From: Breviolum minutum Mf 1.05b.01
Lineage: Eukaryota > Sar > Dinophyceae > Suessiales > Symbiodiniaceae
DNA length: 64,000 nucleotides
NCBI GenBank assembly: GCA_000507305.1
Contig: DF241031.1
Coordinates: 27,544-91,543, forward strand
Direction of reading: 5' to 3'
The notes under the pieces: generated by a model
What the model was told of the DNA's origin: nothing
The model's database searches: none
What the model saw: the letters and a program-made list of their open reading frames with translations, nothing else
Position numbers and translations under genes: made by a program
Shown: positions 39,159-49,544 of the stretch, one piece after another
Numbering within the stretch: the stretch's first letter is position 1
How the letters are laid out: each line of letters starts with the position of its first letter

Positions 39159-39361
39159 ATGCGCCATGGATCCCCCGGCGCCGCGGCGTTCCGCCGCCGC
39201 GGCCGACGCGGCGGCGGCCTGCGCTCGAACGGGGCGACCCCCACCACTGCCGCTGCCACCGCAGCTGACGGTGGCCGATTTGCCCAAGCTCTTGCGACCC
39301 ACCAAGCCCTTCAGAGCTGCAGGAGTTGGGGGGTCGAGATGGAAAGGATGGATCTCATGAG
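39159..39361 (+). CDS. GC-rich possible first exon, frame ambiguous
   Basis: A sharp GC island (39150-39300) contains two overlapping ATG frames. The frame starting at 39159 reads RHGSPGAAAFRRRGRRGGG and runs to a good GT donor (ATGAG|GTGAGG). The frame starting at 39166 reads DPPAPRRSAAAADAAAACAR then LTVADLPKLLRPTKPFRAAG and would need a GA donor or ends in TGA. Either could be the N-terminus, perhaps a targeting or low-complexity region, of the gene ending at 42539. No relative is recognised. Confidence 0.4.
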
Positions 39362-39950
39362 GTGAGGGAATACCTCGCAATCAAGATGATTATGGTTTTC
39401 AGTTCGTTGGAAGATATCATCAGTGATTGCCACCTTCTTTCCCGGTTCGTTGATGTTTGATGGTGCCACTACCCAGCGCAATCCATGTCACGTTTACTGT
39501 TGACCTACGGGCATCTACGGCCCCACCCGGCCCCACTTATGGGTGAACTTGATCCAGAGGCACCCTGTGACACCAGACCCGAAAACTATTAATCATACGG
39601 TTGTATGTTGATTGTATCCTTGTACTAGTCGGATTATCAATGGAAATCCTGGTATTTCAGGATGATCCAGGTTGGTGAAGTAGTAAGTAGTAATTGATCC
39701 AGATACCCGTTTGACCTTCTGAACTCTGTGAATTCCAGCTGTTTATTCGCAGGACCTTCTCACTAGATATGTAAAGGCAGGGATTTCACTTTGAAGTGCT
39801 TTTTCCATGTTCTTCCCTTAGTTAAGTCCTACAATTTTGATGTGCATATTGACTGAATATTCATTGATGTTGATCTTGGCCTTAGCACCCTTAGCCCTCC
39901 ATATCCCAGATACACTCCCTTAAATTAATATAGCCACTGAATTTTTTTCT

Positions 39951-40030
39951 TCCCAAAAATGAAATTCATTTTCCAACCATCAATTTTCAGGTGCTATGCT
40001 AGTTTCAGGGAGGGTACCACCCAGACCATC
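39951..40030. repeat. Dispersed repeat family, copy 3 of 3
   Basis: Resembles the copies at 26733 and 30333, sharing 'TTCCAACCATCAATTTTCAG', 'CTAGTTTCAGGGAGGGTA' and 'CCACCCAGA'. Confidence 0.55.
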
Positions 40031-40555
40031 TAAATGTGTTACCTCTTCCCCACAGAAAACGAGGCTCCGAGACCCTTGACGTGACGGTGTCAGCTGAGGT
40101 CTGAATTAACCAGTTAGGAAGTTGGGAAGGTTAAAAGTTACATGATCAGTCAATGGAATATCCAAAAAACATATGTGCCATAGATAGATCATGTGCGATC
40201 ATCCAAACAAATATGCCCTCAAAAATATGTATAAATCCATCTATTGACCCCAGGATTTTGCCACATTCTTTTCATGTTACATTGTTGATCACAGTTTTCT
40301 TTAAATTGACATTTACCATGTCACTTATTTGGTACCGGGTGTTGTCCATCAACAAAAAGGTATTTGATTCAACCATATAAGGCAAAGTCAGTTGGATGTG
40401 TTGCAAGTCAGCTGAGTCAGCGGGCCATATGGGACATATGGCAGAGATCAGGTATCTAACTATCGGAAAACATCAGGGTGAAGGGTTGTGTTAAGTGTGG
40501 TTTATAATAAGGTCTAGTAGGTTACTCCACCAGTCAGTCCTTCGATTGTTTGGAG

Positions 40556-42539
40556 GTGCCCGAGACATCTCCACAAGATGATGGTTCTTTGGCTGTGGGG
40601 ATATGTTGGGTCATCGTTGTTGGCATCGGTGGCAAGGAACTCGTTGAAATGTGTGGTAAGGAAACCTCGGACCCGAAGAGGGGGTCCCAACTTTCAACTG
40701 AACTATTTGGGTACCACAACGAAATTGAATTGGAAACTGCAACAACATGCTATAACGATTAAGTAGCTGTTAGGTGAATGTGCTCTAACAATCTTGGTGA
40801 TGGCTGATGATAAACCGTTGGTCCCAGCCATATGATCAACCCATGCGAGGACCCTGTAACACTAGACGCGATTCAACTCCTTCTATGGCCAGTTACAGGC
40901 CAGTTTAATTCATTTTTGGAATATGATGATAAGGGACCTCACAGTAGCTCCTAGCTGGTGGTTGAAAACGAAAATCCTATCAAGCCCCCCAACCTGAGGA
41001 GTGACCGAGCAGCCGAACTTGGAGCAGGCCTAGAAAGCACCAAAAATGGTGGCGTAGAATATGAAGAAGAAGAACACTATCCATCCGTGTTTCCATCCAA
41101 ACACCCAACACCAGTACCAGTCATATATGCAGATCTCCTGATTATCCATGATTTTCCTTTTGGACAGCAAGATGTGAAACCAATGGTGTTTGCACAGCCA
41201 TGAGTCAGGGCAACTCCAGTTCCAGCGCATGGTTATCCTGCGAACCCGATGAGTGGAAGGACTTATTGGTCCGTGATATTCCACACAGGGCACGACAATT
41301 TATAGGGGAAAATTGTGAGACCAGTTGGAATAGTTAACCTTTCATGCCAATTTGTGGTTTATTTCCTCCCTATTCACTGAGTAGCTTACACTATTTCGAG
41401 CTCCAGAATCAATCCAGTCGAACATGACGAGTTTAAATCGAATGTGTATGAGCAGCGTGCAGGAATTAGACAAGGCGGCCCTTTGAGCCCATATCTTTTT
41501 GTAATTGTCATGTCAGTCATGTTTGCCGATATCCGCGCTGAGCACCACAGAGCACTAGCTTCAGGCAAGCTGGACCACCTACTCTTCATGGAAATCTTGT
41601 ACGCAGATGATACGCTGTTAATTTCAAAAAACACACGAACCATGAATATATTGCTCCACGCAGTGGAAACAGAGTCAGCTTATTACGGACTAAAGCTCAA
41701 TCAATCCAAATGCGCTGTTGTAAATATGTATGGAAATAGTTTAGTCAGATTTAAAGATGGTACCCACGTCCCCAAAGAAAATCAAGTCACCTACCTTGGG
41801 GGTATAATCACTAAAGAGGCAAAAGGGCATGCTGAAGTCGAGCAACGTATCGCAGCAACAATGGCTACGTGGAAAAAAATGCATTTGTTCTTCAAAGATG
41901 CCAGATGCCCAATACGGTGGAAACTCATTGTATATAATAGTATGATTCGTTCAAAACTTTTGTATGGCTTGGAAACAGTGGAACTTTCGCCTGCTTTACT
42001 CACAAAATTGGAAACATTTCAGATCAAAGGTTTACGAAAAATTCTCCATATGAAACCCCCATTCATAGATAGAAGAAACTCGAACGCCGAAGTCTATCGC
42101 CGAACACGGGAAGCTTGTGAAAGCAGATACAACCATGCATCGTCTCTCGTGTGGAATATCCGACAGTGTATTACGGAAAAACGCATAAAACTGACAGGTC
42201 ACATTCTCCGCTCTGGAGCTTCTGACCCTATGAGACAAGTCAGCTTTAGAAGAAATTCGGCNGAATCAATCCAGAATCGTCGATTGGCTGTGTACTTGGT
42301 GGGTTCCTTTTGTGGCAGAGTTTTCTGGAAGGAGAGCTATACCATTAAATGGACTGACCAACGCATTTTGGAATATCTATATTTATTCCTTATATCTTAT
42401 ATATTATGTATTTTTCCTTCTTTGGATATAGGTCCATGATTATCTACGTCTGGAAGTAGATTCACAGAGATCTGACTTTGCTGCGAGTATGCAGGATAAA
42501 GCGCCTTCCGAACTGGCTGTCACCAAGCAAGCACTGTAA
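40556..42539 (+). CDS. Unrecognised gene interrupted by a LINE in its intron
   Basis: Exon 40556-40655 follows GGAG|G, reads VPETSPQDDGSLAVGICWVI then VVGIGGKELVEMCG, and ends at a canonical GT donor (G|GTAAGG). Its middle is hydrophobic, possibly a membrane segment. The terminal exon 42432-42539 follows TATAG|G and reads VHDYLRLEVDSQRSDFAASM then QDKAPSELAVTKQAL, ending in TAA. A third candidate near 40992 (SDRAAELGAGLESTKNG) may lie between. The reverse transcriptase fragment at 41384-42260 sits in the intron before the terminal exon. Linking these exons into one gene is inference from order and strand; the phase of the two firm exons differs, so at least one exon is missing. Confidence 0.5.
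41384..42262 (+). mobile_element. Truncated non-LTR (LINE) reverse transcriptase
   Basis: An uninterrupted frame carries the RT palm motifs GIRQGGPLSPYLFVIVMS and the catalytic LYADDTLL (YADD at about 41600-41611), followed by KCAVVNMYGN, VTYLGGIITKEAKG, a thumb-like region ending LLYGLETVEL, and LRKILHMKPP. The N-terminal endonuclease, RT fingers and part of the palm are absent, so it is 5'-truncated, as LINE copies usually are. Homology begins near VEHDEFKSNVYEQRAGIRQG and fades after HILRSGASDPMRQV. An undetermined base (n) is at 42262. The frame has no stops, so the insertion is probably young. It lies in the same orientation as the host gene. The LINE clade cannot be named by eye. Confidence 0.9.
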
Positions 42540-42940
42540 AAGTTGGAGGGGTGGACATCTAAAGAAACTGGTTTGGTTGTTTTCTTTGATTGAACGTTAG
42601 TGCATTTTTGTTCGGAGGATAACTATGCCACAGTATACTACCCCGCTATATATGAGGATTATATCAGCTGGACATGTTGAACATGAATGATTCTCAAGAA
42701 GGTAATTAAAGTTGGTTATTCTTTTAGGCATTTGCATCTTCTTGAAATATTGCACTTTGACCAGGTCCCTAGTTTGCCCTCAGTAGGTGACTGTGACCCT
42801 TTTCCTCTGGGTGTTTTTCAGCATGTGTTTGAGAAACTGATGAATCCCTTTCGATTGAATATGTTTTCACGTGGGTGATTTCACCACCAGAAAATCATAT
42901 CATATGCATAGTTAATCCCCAGTGTCAATAAGGCAAACCG

Positions 42941-42953
42941 CCCCCCCCCCCCC
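42941..42953. repeat. Poly-C run of 13
   Basis: Thirteen consecutive C just before the candidate exon at 42968. Such runs are error-prone in assembly. Confidence 0.9.
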
Positions 42954-42967
42954 ACGCGCATCCTAAG

Positions 42968-45016
42968 GACGTCGCCTCGCAGATCCTCTCGGATGTGAGC
43001 ACCCTGGGAGACGACTGTGACAGGCGTGGCCTTAACCTGTATGAATCCCACCAATGCCACTCCGATCCAAAAGTAAGGCCTTGTTTAAGCTGCTTATTGG
43101 TCGCCAGTATCCTATATTAAGGCCTTATCAACGCCTTATTTCTTTGTTGGAGTGGCATTGGGATGCTGTTGGGGGGGTAGGCATAGGTACCAATGATAAA
43201 TGTTGTTTGCAATTTCTTTGCACAAAAAGGCTTTGCAGGGGCCGCAAGAGGATGCCTTCAGCAACACGTGGGCAGGGGAAAATGATTTGCGACGGGAAGA
43301 TGTTTCCCAATTCGGCAAAGACACGTTGTTCCAGTGGGTTCTGCACACTTTGAAGCTAATTATATATGATGTGATGTTAGATTTAATGGTGAAATTGTTC
43401 TTGTCCAGGTTACAGATATTCACCCTAGCTCTCCAATGACAGTTGAAGTCCTAGGTAGATCAATGGTTGCCAGCAGTACATAAAGATTGACAACCTCCCA
43501 AGTCAAAAGTAGTGGTTTCTCTCTGATATATCATCCTGGGAAGATTCCAGTCCCACTAACGATACGCCAAGCTGCCAGCCGTTGAGGCTTTTTGACCAGA
43601 CCTGTCAAGAGATCGCAGGCAGGGTTTGATGGCGGTTTGCAGTGGATTTTGTACGTGGCAGGTAGTGCAGGAGTTTGTGCGTCCAGGGGATGCCTCAAAA
43701 TTAAGGAACGTATATTTTTTTGTTGAAATGGTTCGGGAGTGCAACGCCAATGCATTTTCAAGGCGTACCAAAGGAGAGGTTCTGGCCCTGCAAGGAAATT
43801 CATCATGTTCCCAGATCCAATCTCAGGTACAACTAAGGTGATAGATCGCTCTAGTCTCCCCAAACAATTGTGGTTTATCAGTGGATCTGTGGTTTCCAGC
43901 GGGTTTGGAATTTGAAGACTTCCTCATCCTCTCCAGAACCGATCCTTGAGAAAAGGAATGGGCTCCAAGCTATGGAGGAGCTTTTGACTGTAAAATGTAT
44001 GGGCGATTTCAATTTGAAATGTTATCATGTTTTAATGTTTCCCCTTTTATTTCAAGATTCTGAAATTACTGTACCATTTGGTGTTGACAATGAGGATTTC
44101 TGCCACAAGATGCTACACCCATCAAGTTGATGGGTCTAGGGATCAATCACACATAACTTCAGCAACTGCCCCGTGCAACATGTTTTTTTTGGCTTCAGCC
44201 AGTGGTGCCACGCAAGGCAAGAGATACATCCAATCAGAGAAGCTGCATGAAACGACGCACCTCGGTGACCTTGAGAGATCGTCCATTCTCGAAATGGTAT
44301 GAGATGTATGAGTGCACCTGCTTTTTGTTTGGGGTTATTTGTTGTTCATCAGCTAGTTGCTATGTAGGTTGTCCTGGGGTGTGGGGTCTCGGTGGCAGCA
44401 ATGTGTGTCTCTGAGCCATTTTTCATAAAGGTCAAGTTGTCAAGGAAATTCAATTTGTGTAAATTGAAAGTCACTTTCGGCACAGTACTGGTACCGTAAC
44501 AATTTGATGTTCCTTTGGTGCTGGACTATATTGTTATTGCATTTCAGTTGCCGTTTCAATCAGTTTTGCTTTAAAATCGCATGGACATCAGGATTGACAT
44601 TTGTATTTCCCTATTTCCACATGGTTACCAAATTCTTCCGGTGTTTCGGTACGATTATTTTCTTACGATGCTTTCTGCCAGCAGTTGTTCGATTTCAGGC
44701 AGCTGCTATTGGACCGATTTGGTGTCACTGCACCATCAACGTTGGACCGCATTTCCAACGTATACAGCGCAGCTGGGCGGAGAATTAGGATTGGATCCAC
44801 AAATTTGGTGGTGGATGATCATATACTAAACAATGATCAACAGTTATATGTATACTATATCATAATCACCGCAGCAACAACAACAACAACAACAAGTCCC
44901 TGGGTTTCTTACTATCCACTGCATTGGGACGAGGGTACCTCCGATTGTGCTCATTTTCTGTGACGATTTTCTGATTTTCATGTTTCTGCAGGAATGTTCC
45001 TAACTTGGATTGTTGA
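42968..45016 (+). CDS. Unrecognised multi-exon gene
   Basis: Exons with AG|G acceptors: 42968 to about 43023 (DVASQILSDVSTLGDDCD), 43239-43337 (EDAFSNTWAGENDLRRED then VSQFGKDTLFQW, GT donor), 43671 to about 43800 (EFVRPGDASKLRNVYFFVEM then VRECNANAFSRRTKGEVLAL), 44217-44296 (GKRYIQSEKLHETTHLGDL, GT donor), 44699 to about 44788 (LLLDRFGVTAPSTLDRISNV). Exons 2 and 3 join in phase 0. A short final exon (NVPNLDC then stop, 44992-45016) fits the phase of the last; alternatively a 66-codon frame runs from the same acceptor to 45194. A lower-quality exon may lie at 43895-44000. Residue composition and codon use are protein-like, but I recognise no domain. It ends at most 230 bp before the glycosyltransferase start. 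Confidence 0.55.
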
Positions 45017-45245
45017 AATGGCGATGTTTTATGCCGACCATGTGAGCCGCCACTTCGAGGTCTGCTATGTGTTAGATTATTTGGAGATATTCCATTTGTA
45101 TCAGCAAAACAAGTTGCAGCCTGCATTTACTTCTGGAAAAGATCAATTAAGAACATTTATATCACATTTTCAGGATCTTTACTGGGTTCGTTAAAAGAAA
45201 AAATGCATATGGAACACTTCACAAACTGAAGGCTTGGATCTAGCA

Positions 45246-46718
45246 ATGGAGGAGGGACAGTCCAAGGAGCCACCTTTGGGAGTCCATGATGATGGAAAGA
45301 AACTTTCCGTTGCAGTGGTGTGCACTGCACACTCTGGGCACATGAATCCTGTGCTACCTATTTGCTCTGAGCTTTTCAAGCGTGGACACCAGATAAAGGT
45401 GTACACTGCCGATTATGGCAAAGCTGAGTTCGAGAAGAAGGTCAAGCAAACAGGATCAGAGATTGTCCTCTTGGATATGCAAGGTCACACTGCTGATAGC
45501 ATTACCGAGAAGAGGAAAAAGGAAAATCGAATGACTTTCCTTGTACTGGAAGAGATCATGTTACCAGCTTTGAGGATAGAGTTTATAAAGAGCAAACCAG
45601 ATGTTGTAGTGGCAGACTTCGCAGCTCTTGCAGGAGCGACCATTGCCGAGGAGATGGACATCCCTTTGGTCCTTAACCTTCCGGGCCCGCTGTCATTGCT
45701 AAGGACCTTATGTGGAATGGTTGACACTTCCACTGCCTTCAATTTCTTAGGCCTGCACGTCGCTCGACAGCGCTTGGACGCGATGGTATTGGGAAAATGG
45801 ATGAATGTTCAGCACCAAGCAGCTTTGGGCGAAAAGCTGCGCCACCACGTGGGCAGAGGTGCAGTGGTGCTGATTCAGACTATTTGGGGCCTTGATGTTA
45901 CAACACCTGTGTATCCCAACCTCGTGGTGACTGGCCCTCTCCTGCCACCCGCTGCCGATCTTAGAGACAGGCTGAAAAGAGAACATGGAGAACTCTTCAA
46001 GTTTTTGCGAGATTCGCCTAAGGGGGTCGTGTATGTTACTACAGGAAGCATTGTAACACTTCATGATTGGCAGGTGAGTGTCCTTTACACAGGTTTGAAA
46101 AAAACAGAATACAGAGTAGTTTGGAGCCTGAAAGAAGAAAAACAGAAGAGTTTGCCTATCAAAGATGATCCAGACTTCTTCATCAGCAAGTGGACTCCAC
46201 AGGTTGAATTACTTCAGGATCCTGCTGTTGAAGCAGTCATCACCCACTGTGGCTGGGGTGGCGTTCTGGAGACCTTAACAGCTGGAAAACCGATTGTAGC
46301 TATGCCCTTTTTCGGTGAGCAGCCCTTGAATGCACGTCTCATGCAGGAATATGGCGTGGCAGAGTTGATTGGAAGGATCCCTTCTCAAATGTGGCGTGGC
46401 GGTTCAAATCCCTATCAGGAAGGCTGGATGACGGAGGAGACTGTGGCCTCTGCAGTTGGTAAAGTCATGAAAAATCCTTCGTACAAAAAAGCAGCACAGA
46501 AACTGATGAAAGCTTCGCATGCTTCGCGGTCCTGTGGTGGGTCCGAAGCCGCAGTGCAGCACATTGAATGCGCTGGACATTATGGCATTTCACACCTCAA
46601 ACCTGCAAACTTTGCTGGTTCAACGGGGTCAAACCCAATCGGCGGTGTGGTGCTTGGACTGGCGACCGCCTGTCTTTGCGCCGGTGCCCTCATGTATCTA
46701 AAGCTGAAAAGCAAGTAG
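45246..46718 (+). CDS. Family-1 (UGT-type) glycosyltransferase, intronless, C-terminal membrane anchor
   Basis: A single uninterrupted exon of 490 codons. The frame is open slightly further upstream, but 45246 is its first ATG. The protein has the GT-B fold signature of UDP-sugar transferases: N-terminal VAVVCTAHSGHMNP with the catalytic His at residue 32, the GSIVTLHDWQ segment, and the donor-binding signature WTPQVELLQDPAVEAVITHC (from residue 316), then GWGGVLETLTAGKPIVAMPF and GEQ (residues 357-359). Such enzymes move a sugar from a UDP-sugar to small lipophilic acceptors; the acceptor is unknown. The end has one hydrophobic segment (about 465-485) and the tail KLKSK, which fits a KxKxx ER-retrieval signal. 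There is no N-terminal signal peptide, unlike animal UGTs, so a tail-anchored, cytosol-facing enzyme is suggested. A possible splice or trans-splice acceptor (TTTTCAG|G) is at 45172. Full length, no damage seen. Being intronless among intron-rich neighbours suggests origin from a reverse-transcribed mRNA. Confidence 0.95.
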   Translation: MEEGQSKEPPLGVHDDGKKLSVAVVCTAHSGHMNPVLPICSELFKRGHQIKVYTADYGKAEFEKKVKQTGSEIVLLDMQGHTADSITEKRKKENRMTFLVLEEIMLPALRIEFIKSKPDVVVADFAALAGATIAEEMDIPLVLNLPGPLSLLRTLCGMVDTSTAFNFLGLHVARQRLDAMVLGKWMNVQHQAALGEKLRHHVGRGAVVLIQTIWGLDVTTPVYPNLVVTGPLLPPAADLRDRLKREHGELFKFLRDSPKGVVYVTTGSIVTLHDWQVSVLYTGLKKTEYRVVWSLKEEKQKSLPIKDDPDFFISKWTPQVELLQDPAVEAVITHCGWGGVLETLTAGKPIVAMPFFGEQPLNARLMQEYGVAELIGRIPSQMWRGGSNPYQEGWMTEETVASAVGKVMKNPSYKKAAQKLMKASHASRSCGGSEAAVQHIECAGHYGISHLKPANFAGSTGSNPIGGVVLGLATACLCAGALMYLKLKSK

Positions 46719-46950
46719 TTGAATGTTAGTTATTTGTGGTTTGCCACCTTGCCCTTCTTCCAATGGCATGTGGCAGCCTACAGGAGGGGTTCAAAGTTGA
46801 TACATTGGCCAATGCTGGGAACAAGCAGCCATTCAATTCAGAAGGGTGGAATGATTTCAGCATTAAAGAAAAATGACGTGTTGGATCCCGTTGGATAATC
46901 ATCATGTCTTCATTTGATAACATATATATGGGGAATCGGGACCGTCCCAG

Positions 46951-47712
46951 GCGGTCACTGGTGGCAAAGCTGAAGGCCTGGGAAACAATAGGAAACTACG
47001 GAAAGGAAAATGTCAGGCCGAATCAACGGAACCCAAAATGATGGGTTGAGTAGGAGATTTCTATTTCCCTCCAAACAAAATACTGTACTACTGTACCTTA
47101 AAAATTCACCTTGTATAATGAAATAGTGATTGTTTACCCAAGAGGGGATTTGTTGGATTTTAGCGTACTTTGTGACTTTGTGCAACCTGTGGAATGTTGA
47201 AATTCAGGCGTGGTTACAAACATTCCCTATGCCCTATAAAAAGTAGTGCCTTTTGTTGAGGTTGGTTGGTTCAATGTTGGAGCAAAAAGTCACATGAATT
47301 CTGGACATTGAACCTTAGAACCATTGATGTTTCATGAGTTTCCTTTCCTCTTCCGTTGATCTTTGTTGGCCTTCAACTACCACACCCACACCCAGACCTG
47401 AAGGTTAAAATTGAACACTATTGCAAGGGCTTATTTGGATTTGAAACATGTTCATATGCATTCAAATTGAATATATACATAATACACACACACAATTTTA
47501 TTGTGGCAGTCTTTGGACCCCCACAGATATGTTGATGTAACGATTCCATACCCAGTCTCATGAGATTTGAGTTAGCTGACGCCAAGGTTTGAGTCAGCTG
47601 GATTTTCGAGGTTACATTGCTGCGGTGTGGCGCCTTACGTTGTGGGTCGTTGTTACTTCTGTGTGTGAGAGGGGATGATGACGAAGAAGAAGATGACGAT
47701 GAAGAAGATGAA

Positions 47713-47749
<37 letters not shown>

Positions 47750-48434
47750 ATGAGCATGAGCATGATGCTACCCGAAACATGTCCAAGAAAAAGACATCTC
47801 AGGTGCTAACCCAAGTGCTACAAGATCTCGATGCCCGAATCGAAGGACGAAGCACCGAGGTGTGAAAATTTAGGGAGTTTGAGACCTCTGAGATTTGAAA
47901 AGATTTGATGGGAAATTTAAGGCACGCCTCAAAAGATCAAACGCTTGTTTCCAACCAATTGAGTGGAAAAAAGCGGTTCATTTATGTCAAAAATGTATCA
48001 ATTCTTTTCTGGTAATATGGGTTCTTTCCTTAAAATGACATGTTTAGTCCCATCCTTGCGTCAAAGGCCTCCGAGCGAAATGAGCCAGAAAAATCCGATA
48101 GTGCGATGCTTAGCAGATGGACCAGATGTTAAGTGACCTATAAGACGCATTTCATGTTTGTCATATTTGTGCTGCGAGTGAAGTATATGTAACCTTATGA
48201 TGATCTTAAAATAATATAAATAATGTTTTGCTGTCGAGTCTTACGGCAATTTGTTTTATGACTCCCATCAATCAGCATTATGCAAATCAAGATGTGATTA
48301 TCAAAGTCTTACGGTCAACCAAGTTCGAAACGTCTCAACGAGGTGCTACGGGGCTCATGGAGTCAATTCAAGGTGCTAACGTTTGGGAAAGGGCAGAGCC
48401 AGTGGTCAACGCAATGGTTGATGTTGTTCACTGA
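46951..48434 (+). CDS. Unrecognised gene with acidic repeat-encoded tract
   Basis: Exon 46951 to at most 47041 follows CCCAG|G and reads RSLVAKLKAWETIGNYGKEN. Exon 47672-47859 encodes a long Asp/Glu run from a GAT/GAA microsatellite, then YEHEHDATRNMSKKKTSQ and VLTQVLQDLDARIEGRSTE, with a GT donor. The terminal part, from about 48239 to TGA at 48434, reads INQHYANQDVIIKVLRST then RGATGLMESIQGANVWERAE and PVVNAMVDVVH; its start is unclear. No domain is recognised. The order of basic helix, acidic tract and helical C-terminus suggests a soluble, perhaps nucleic-acid- or protein-binding product, but that is speculation. Joining the three into one gene is inferred from strand and the stop codon. 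Confidence 0.5.
47713..47749. repeat. GAT trinucleotide microsatellite inside an exon
   Basis: About 12 GAT units continue a GAA/GAC/GAT stretch and are read as aspartate in the exon 47672-47859. Confidence 0.9.
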
Positions 48435-48542
48435 TGTTTTTTCTTACAGTAGATGAAACATATCAATGTATAGGGATAAACTAAGTTTAGAGGACTTTAT
48501 TTGTTGGGGGTGTTGGCTTTGAGGTGTGACACTGAAAAAGAG

Positions 48543-48638
48543 GGTGAATTTCAACCGCCCAAGAACCGGACCAAGCGGTGGCGTATCAACTTTGACGGTA
48601 CCGGCCCACCCTTTGTGGTCCCCAACATCTCGTGGATG
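48543..48638 (+). CDS. Candidate exon, family not recognised
   Basis: AG|G opens a frame GEFQPPKNRTKRWRINFDG then TGPPFVVPNISWM and a GT donor (ATG|GTTTGG). Third positions are strongly C/G-rich. It begins about 110 bp after the previous gene's stop, so it is probably an early exon of the next gene. Confidence 0.5.
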
Positions 48639-48945
48639 GTTTGGTGATTGTTTTTTGTTGGGTTGCCAGTTTCTCGACATTGATGACATTGAGATATCCA
48701 TGATACCCTTAGCATTGAGATATCCATGGTTCCCATTTATTTTCACCATTACCAATCTACAGATAAATCATGATCAATCTATGAGTTGTTTCTTCCATCA
48801 TTTCAACTCTGAAAACCCGGTTTTTTGGCCGAGAACTGATGATGCTTCCAGCTGCGCGGCTTCTTGAATGTCAGGTTGGATAGCACAGCTGACTTCAGCC
48901 TTAGAATAGACCTTGCCTTGTATGCCTTGTTGCATCATTTTCCGG

Positions 48946-49332
48946 CGCGGAAGATGCGCGGACGCAACAAAAAAAAGCGGGCGTCGATTGGATAAAGATT
49001 GTATGGAGCTGCTTGCAACCCGGAAGCATCACAAAGGGAGCTTGGCTACACAGAGATATATTGTCACCTGTGAATCTCAGGGTGCTTTCGTCTAAAACGT
49101 GCAGCTCAAGAAAATCCGCAAATTTCTCGGCTCAACCCGCGGAAAAACCATGCTGTCAGACAGATATGCAATCATTTTCTTCATTTGTTTTGGGCATTTG
49201 GGCATCTTGCAAATCATCATGCCTTATCAACACCAAATCCGCAGAGCTCGCAGAGCTGAAACATCCCAATTTGACCTATGAAGCGATGTGCCCTGCTATC
49301 ATTGTTTTGCCTTGCTGCCTGGAGGCACCAGT
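48946..49332 (+). CDS. Candidate exon region, frames ambiguous
   Basis: Three overlapping protein-like readings occur: a basic start MRGRNKKKRASIG or, in another frame, LDKDCMELLATRKHHKGSL (48946-49095); KKIRKFLGSTRGKTMLSDRY (49107-49170); and KSAELAELKHPNLTYEAM then PAIIVLPCCLEAP (49232-49332). GC content is above the surroundings. The exon borders cannot be fixed. Family not recognised. Confidence 0.35.
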
Positions 49333-49402
49333 GAACCACCTCCTCTCAAAGTGGTGCATGATTTACTTATTAACAAATGTGGAATATAATGGAATATAAT
49401 GG

Positions 49403-49485
49403 AATACCCTCCAGGGAACTAACATATCACCCAAAAATGGCATTTTGAAGATGAGTTTCCTTTTCCCAAGGTGGGATATGTTAAG
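49403..49485. repeat. Dispersed repeat, copy 2 (copy 1 at 4438-4560)
   Basis: Matches the copy near 4438 over 'GGGAACTAACATATC', 'TTTTGAAGATGAGTTTCC' and 'TTTTCCCAAGGTGGGA'. A 15-20 bp flank ('CCTCCAGGG' / 'CCCTGGAGGG') is inverted around this copy, so it may have terminal inverted repeats. Confidence 0.55.
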
Positions 49486-49544
49486 ACCCTGGAGGGTATA
49501 CATATATCATTATATCTATGTAGATGCATGTATACTTACTTGTC

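Noticed and set aside
46075..46096. CAG|GTGAGT...ACACAG|G inside the glycosyltransferase, resembling a 21-bp intron
   Set aside because: The residues it encodes (VSVLYTG) fit the family at that position, and 21 bp is too short for an intron.
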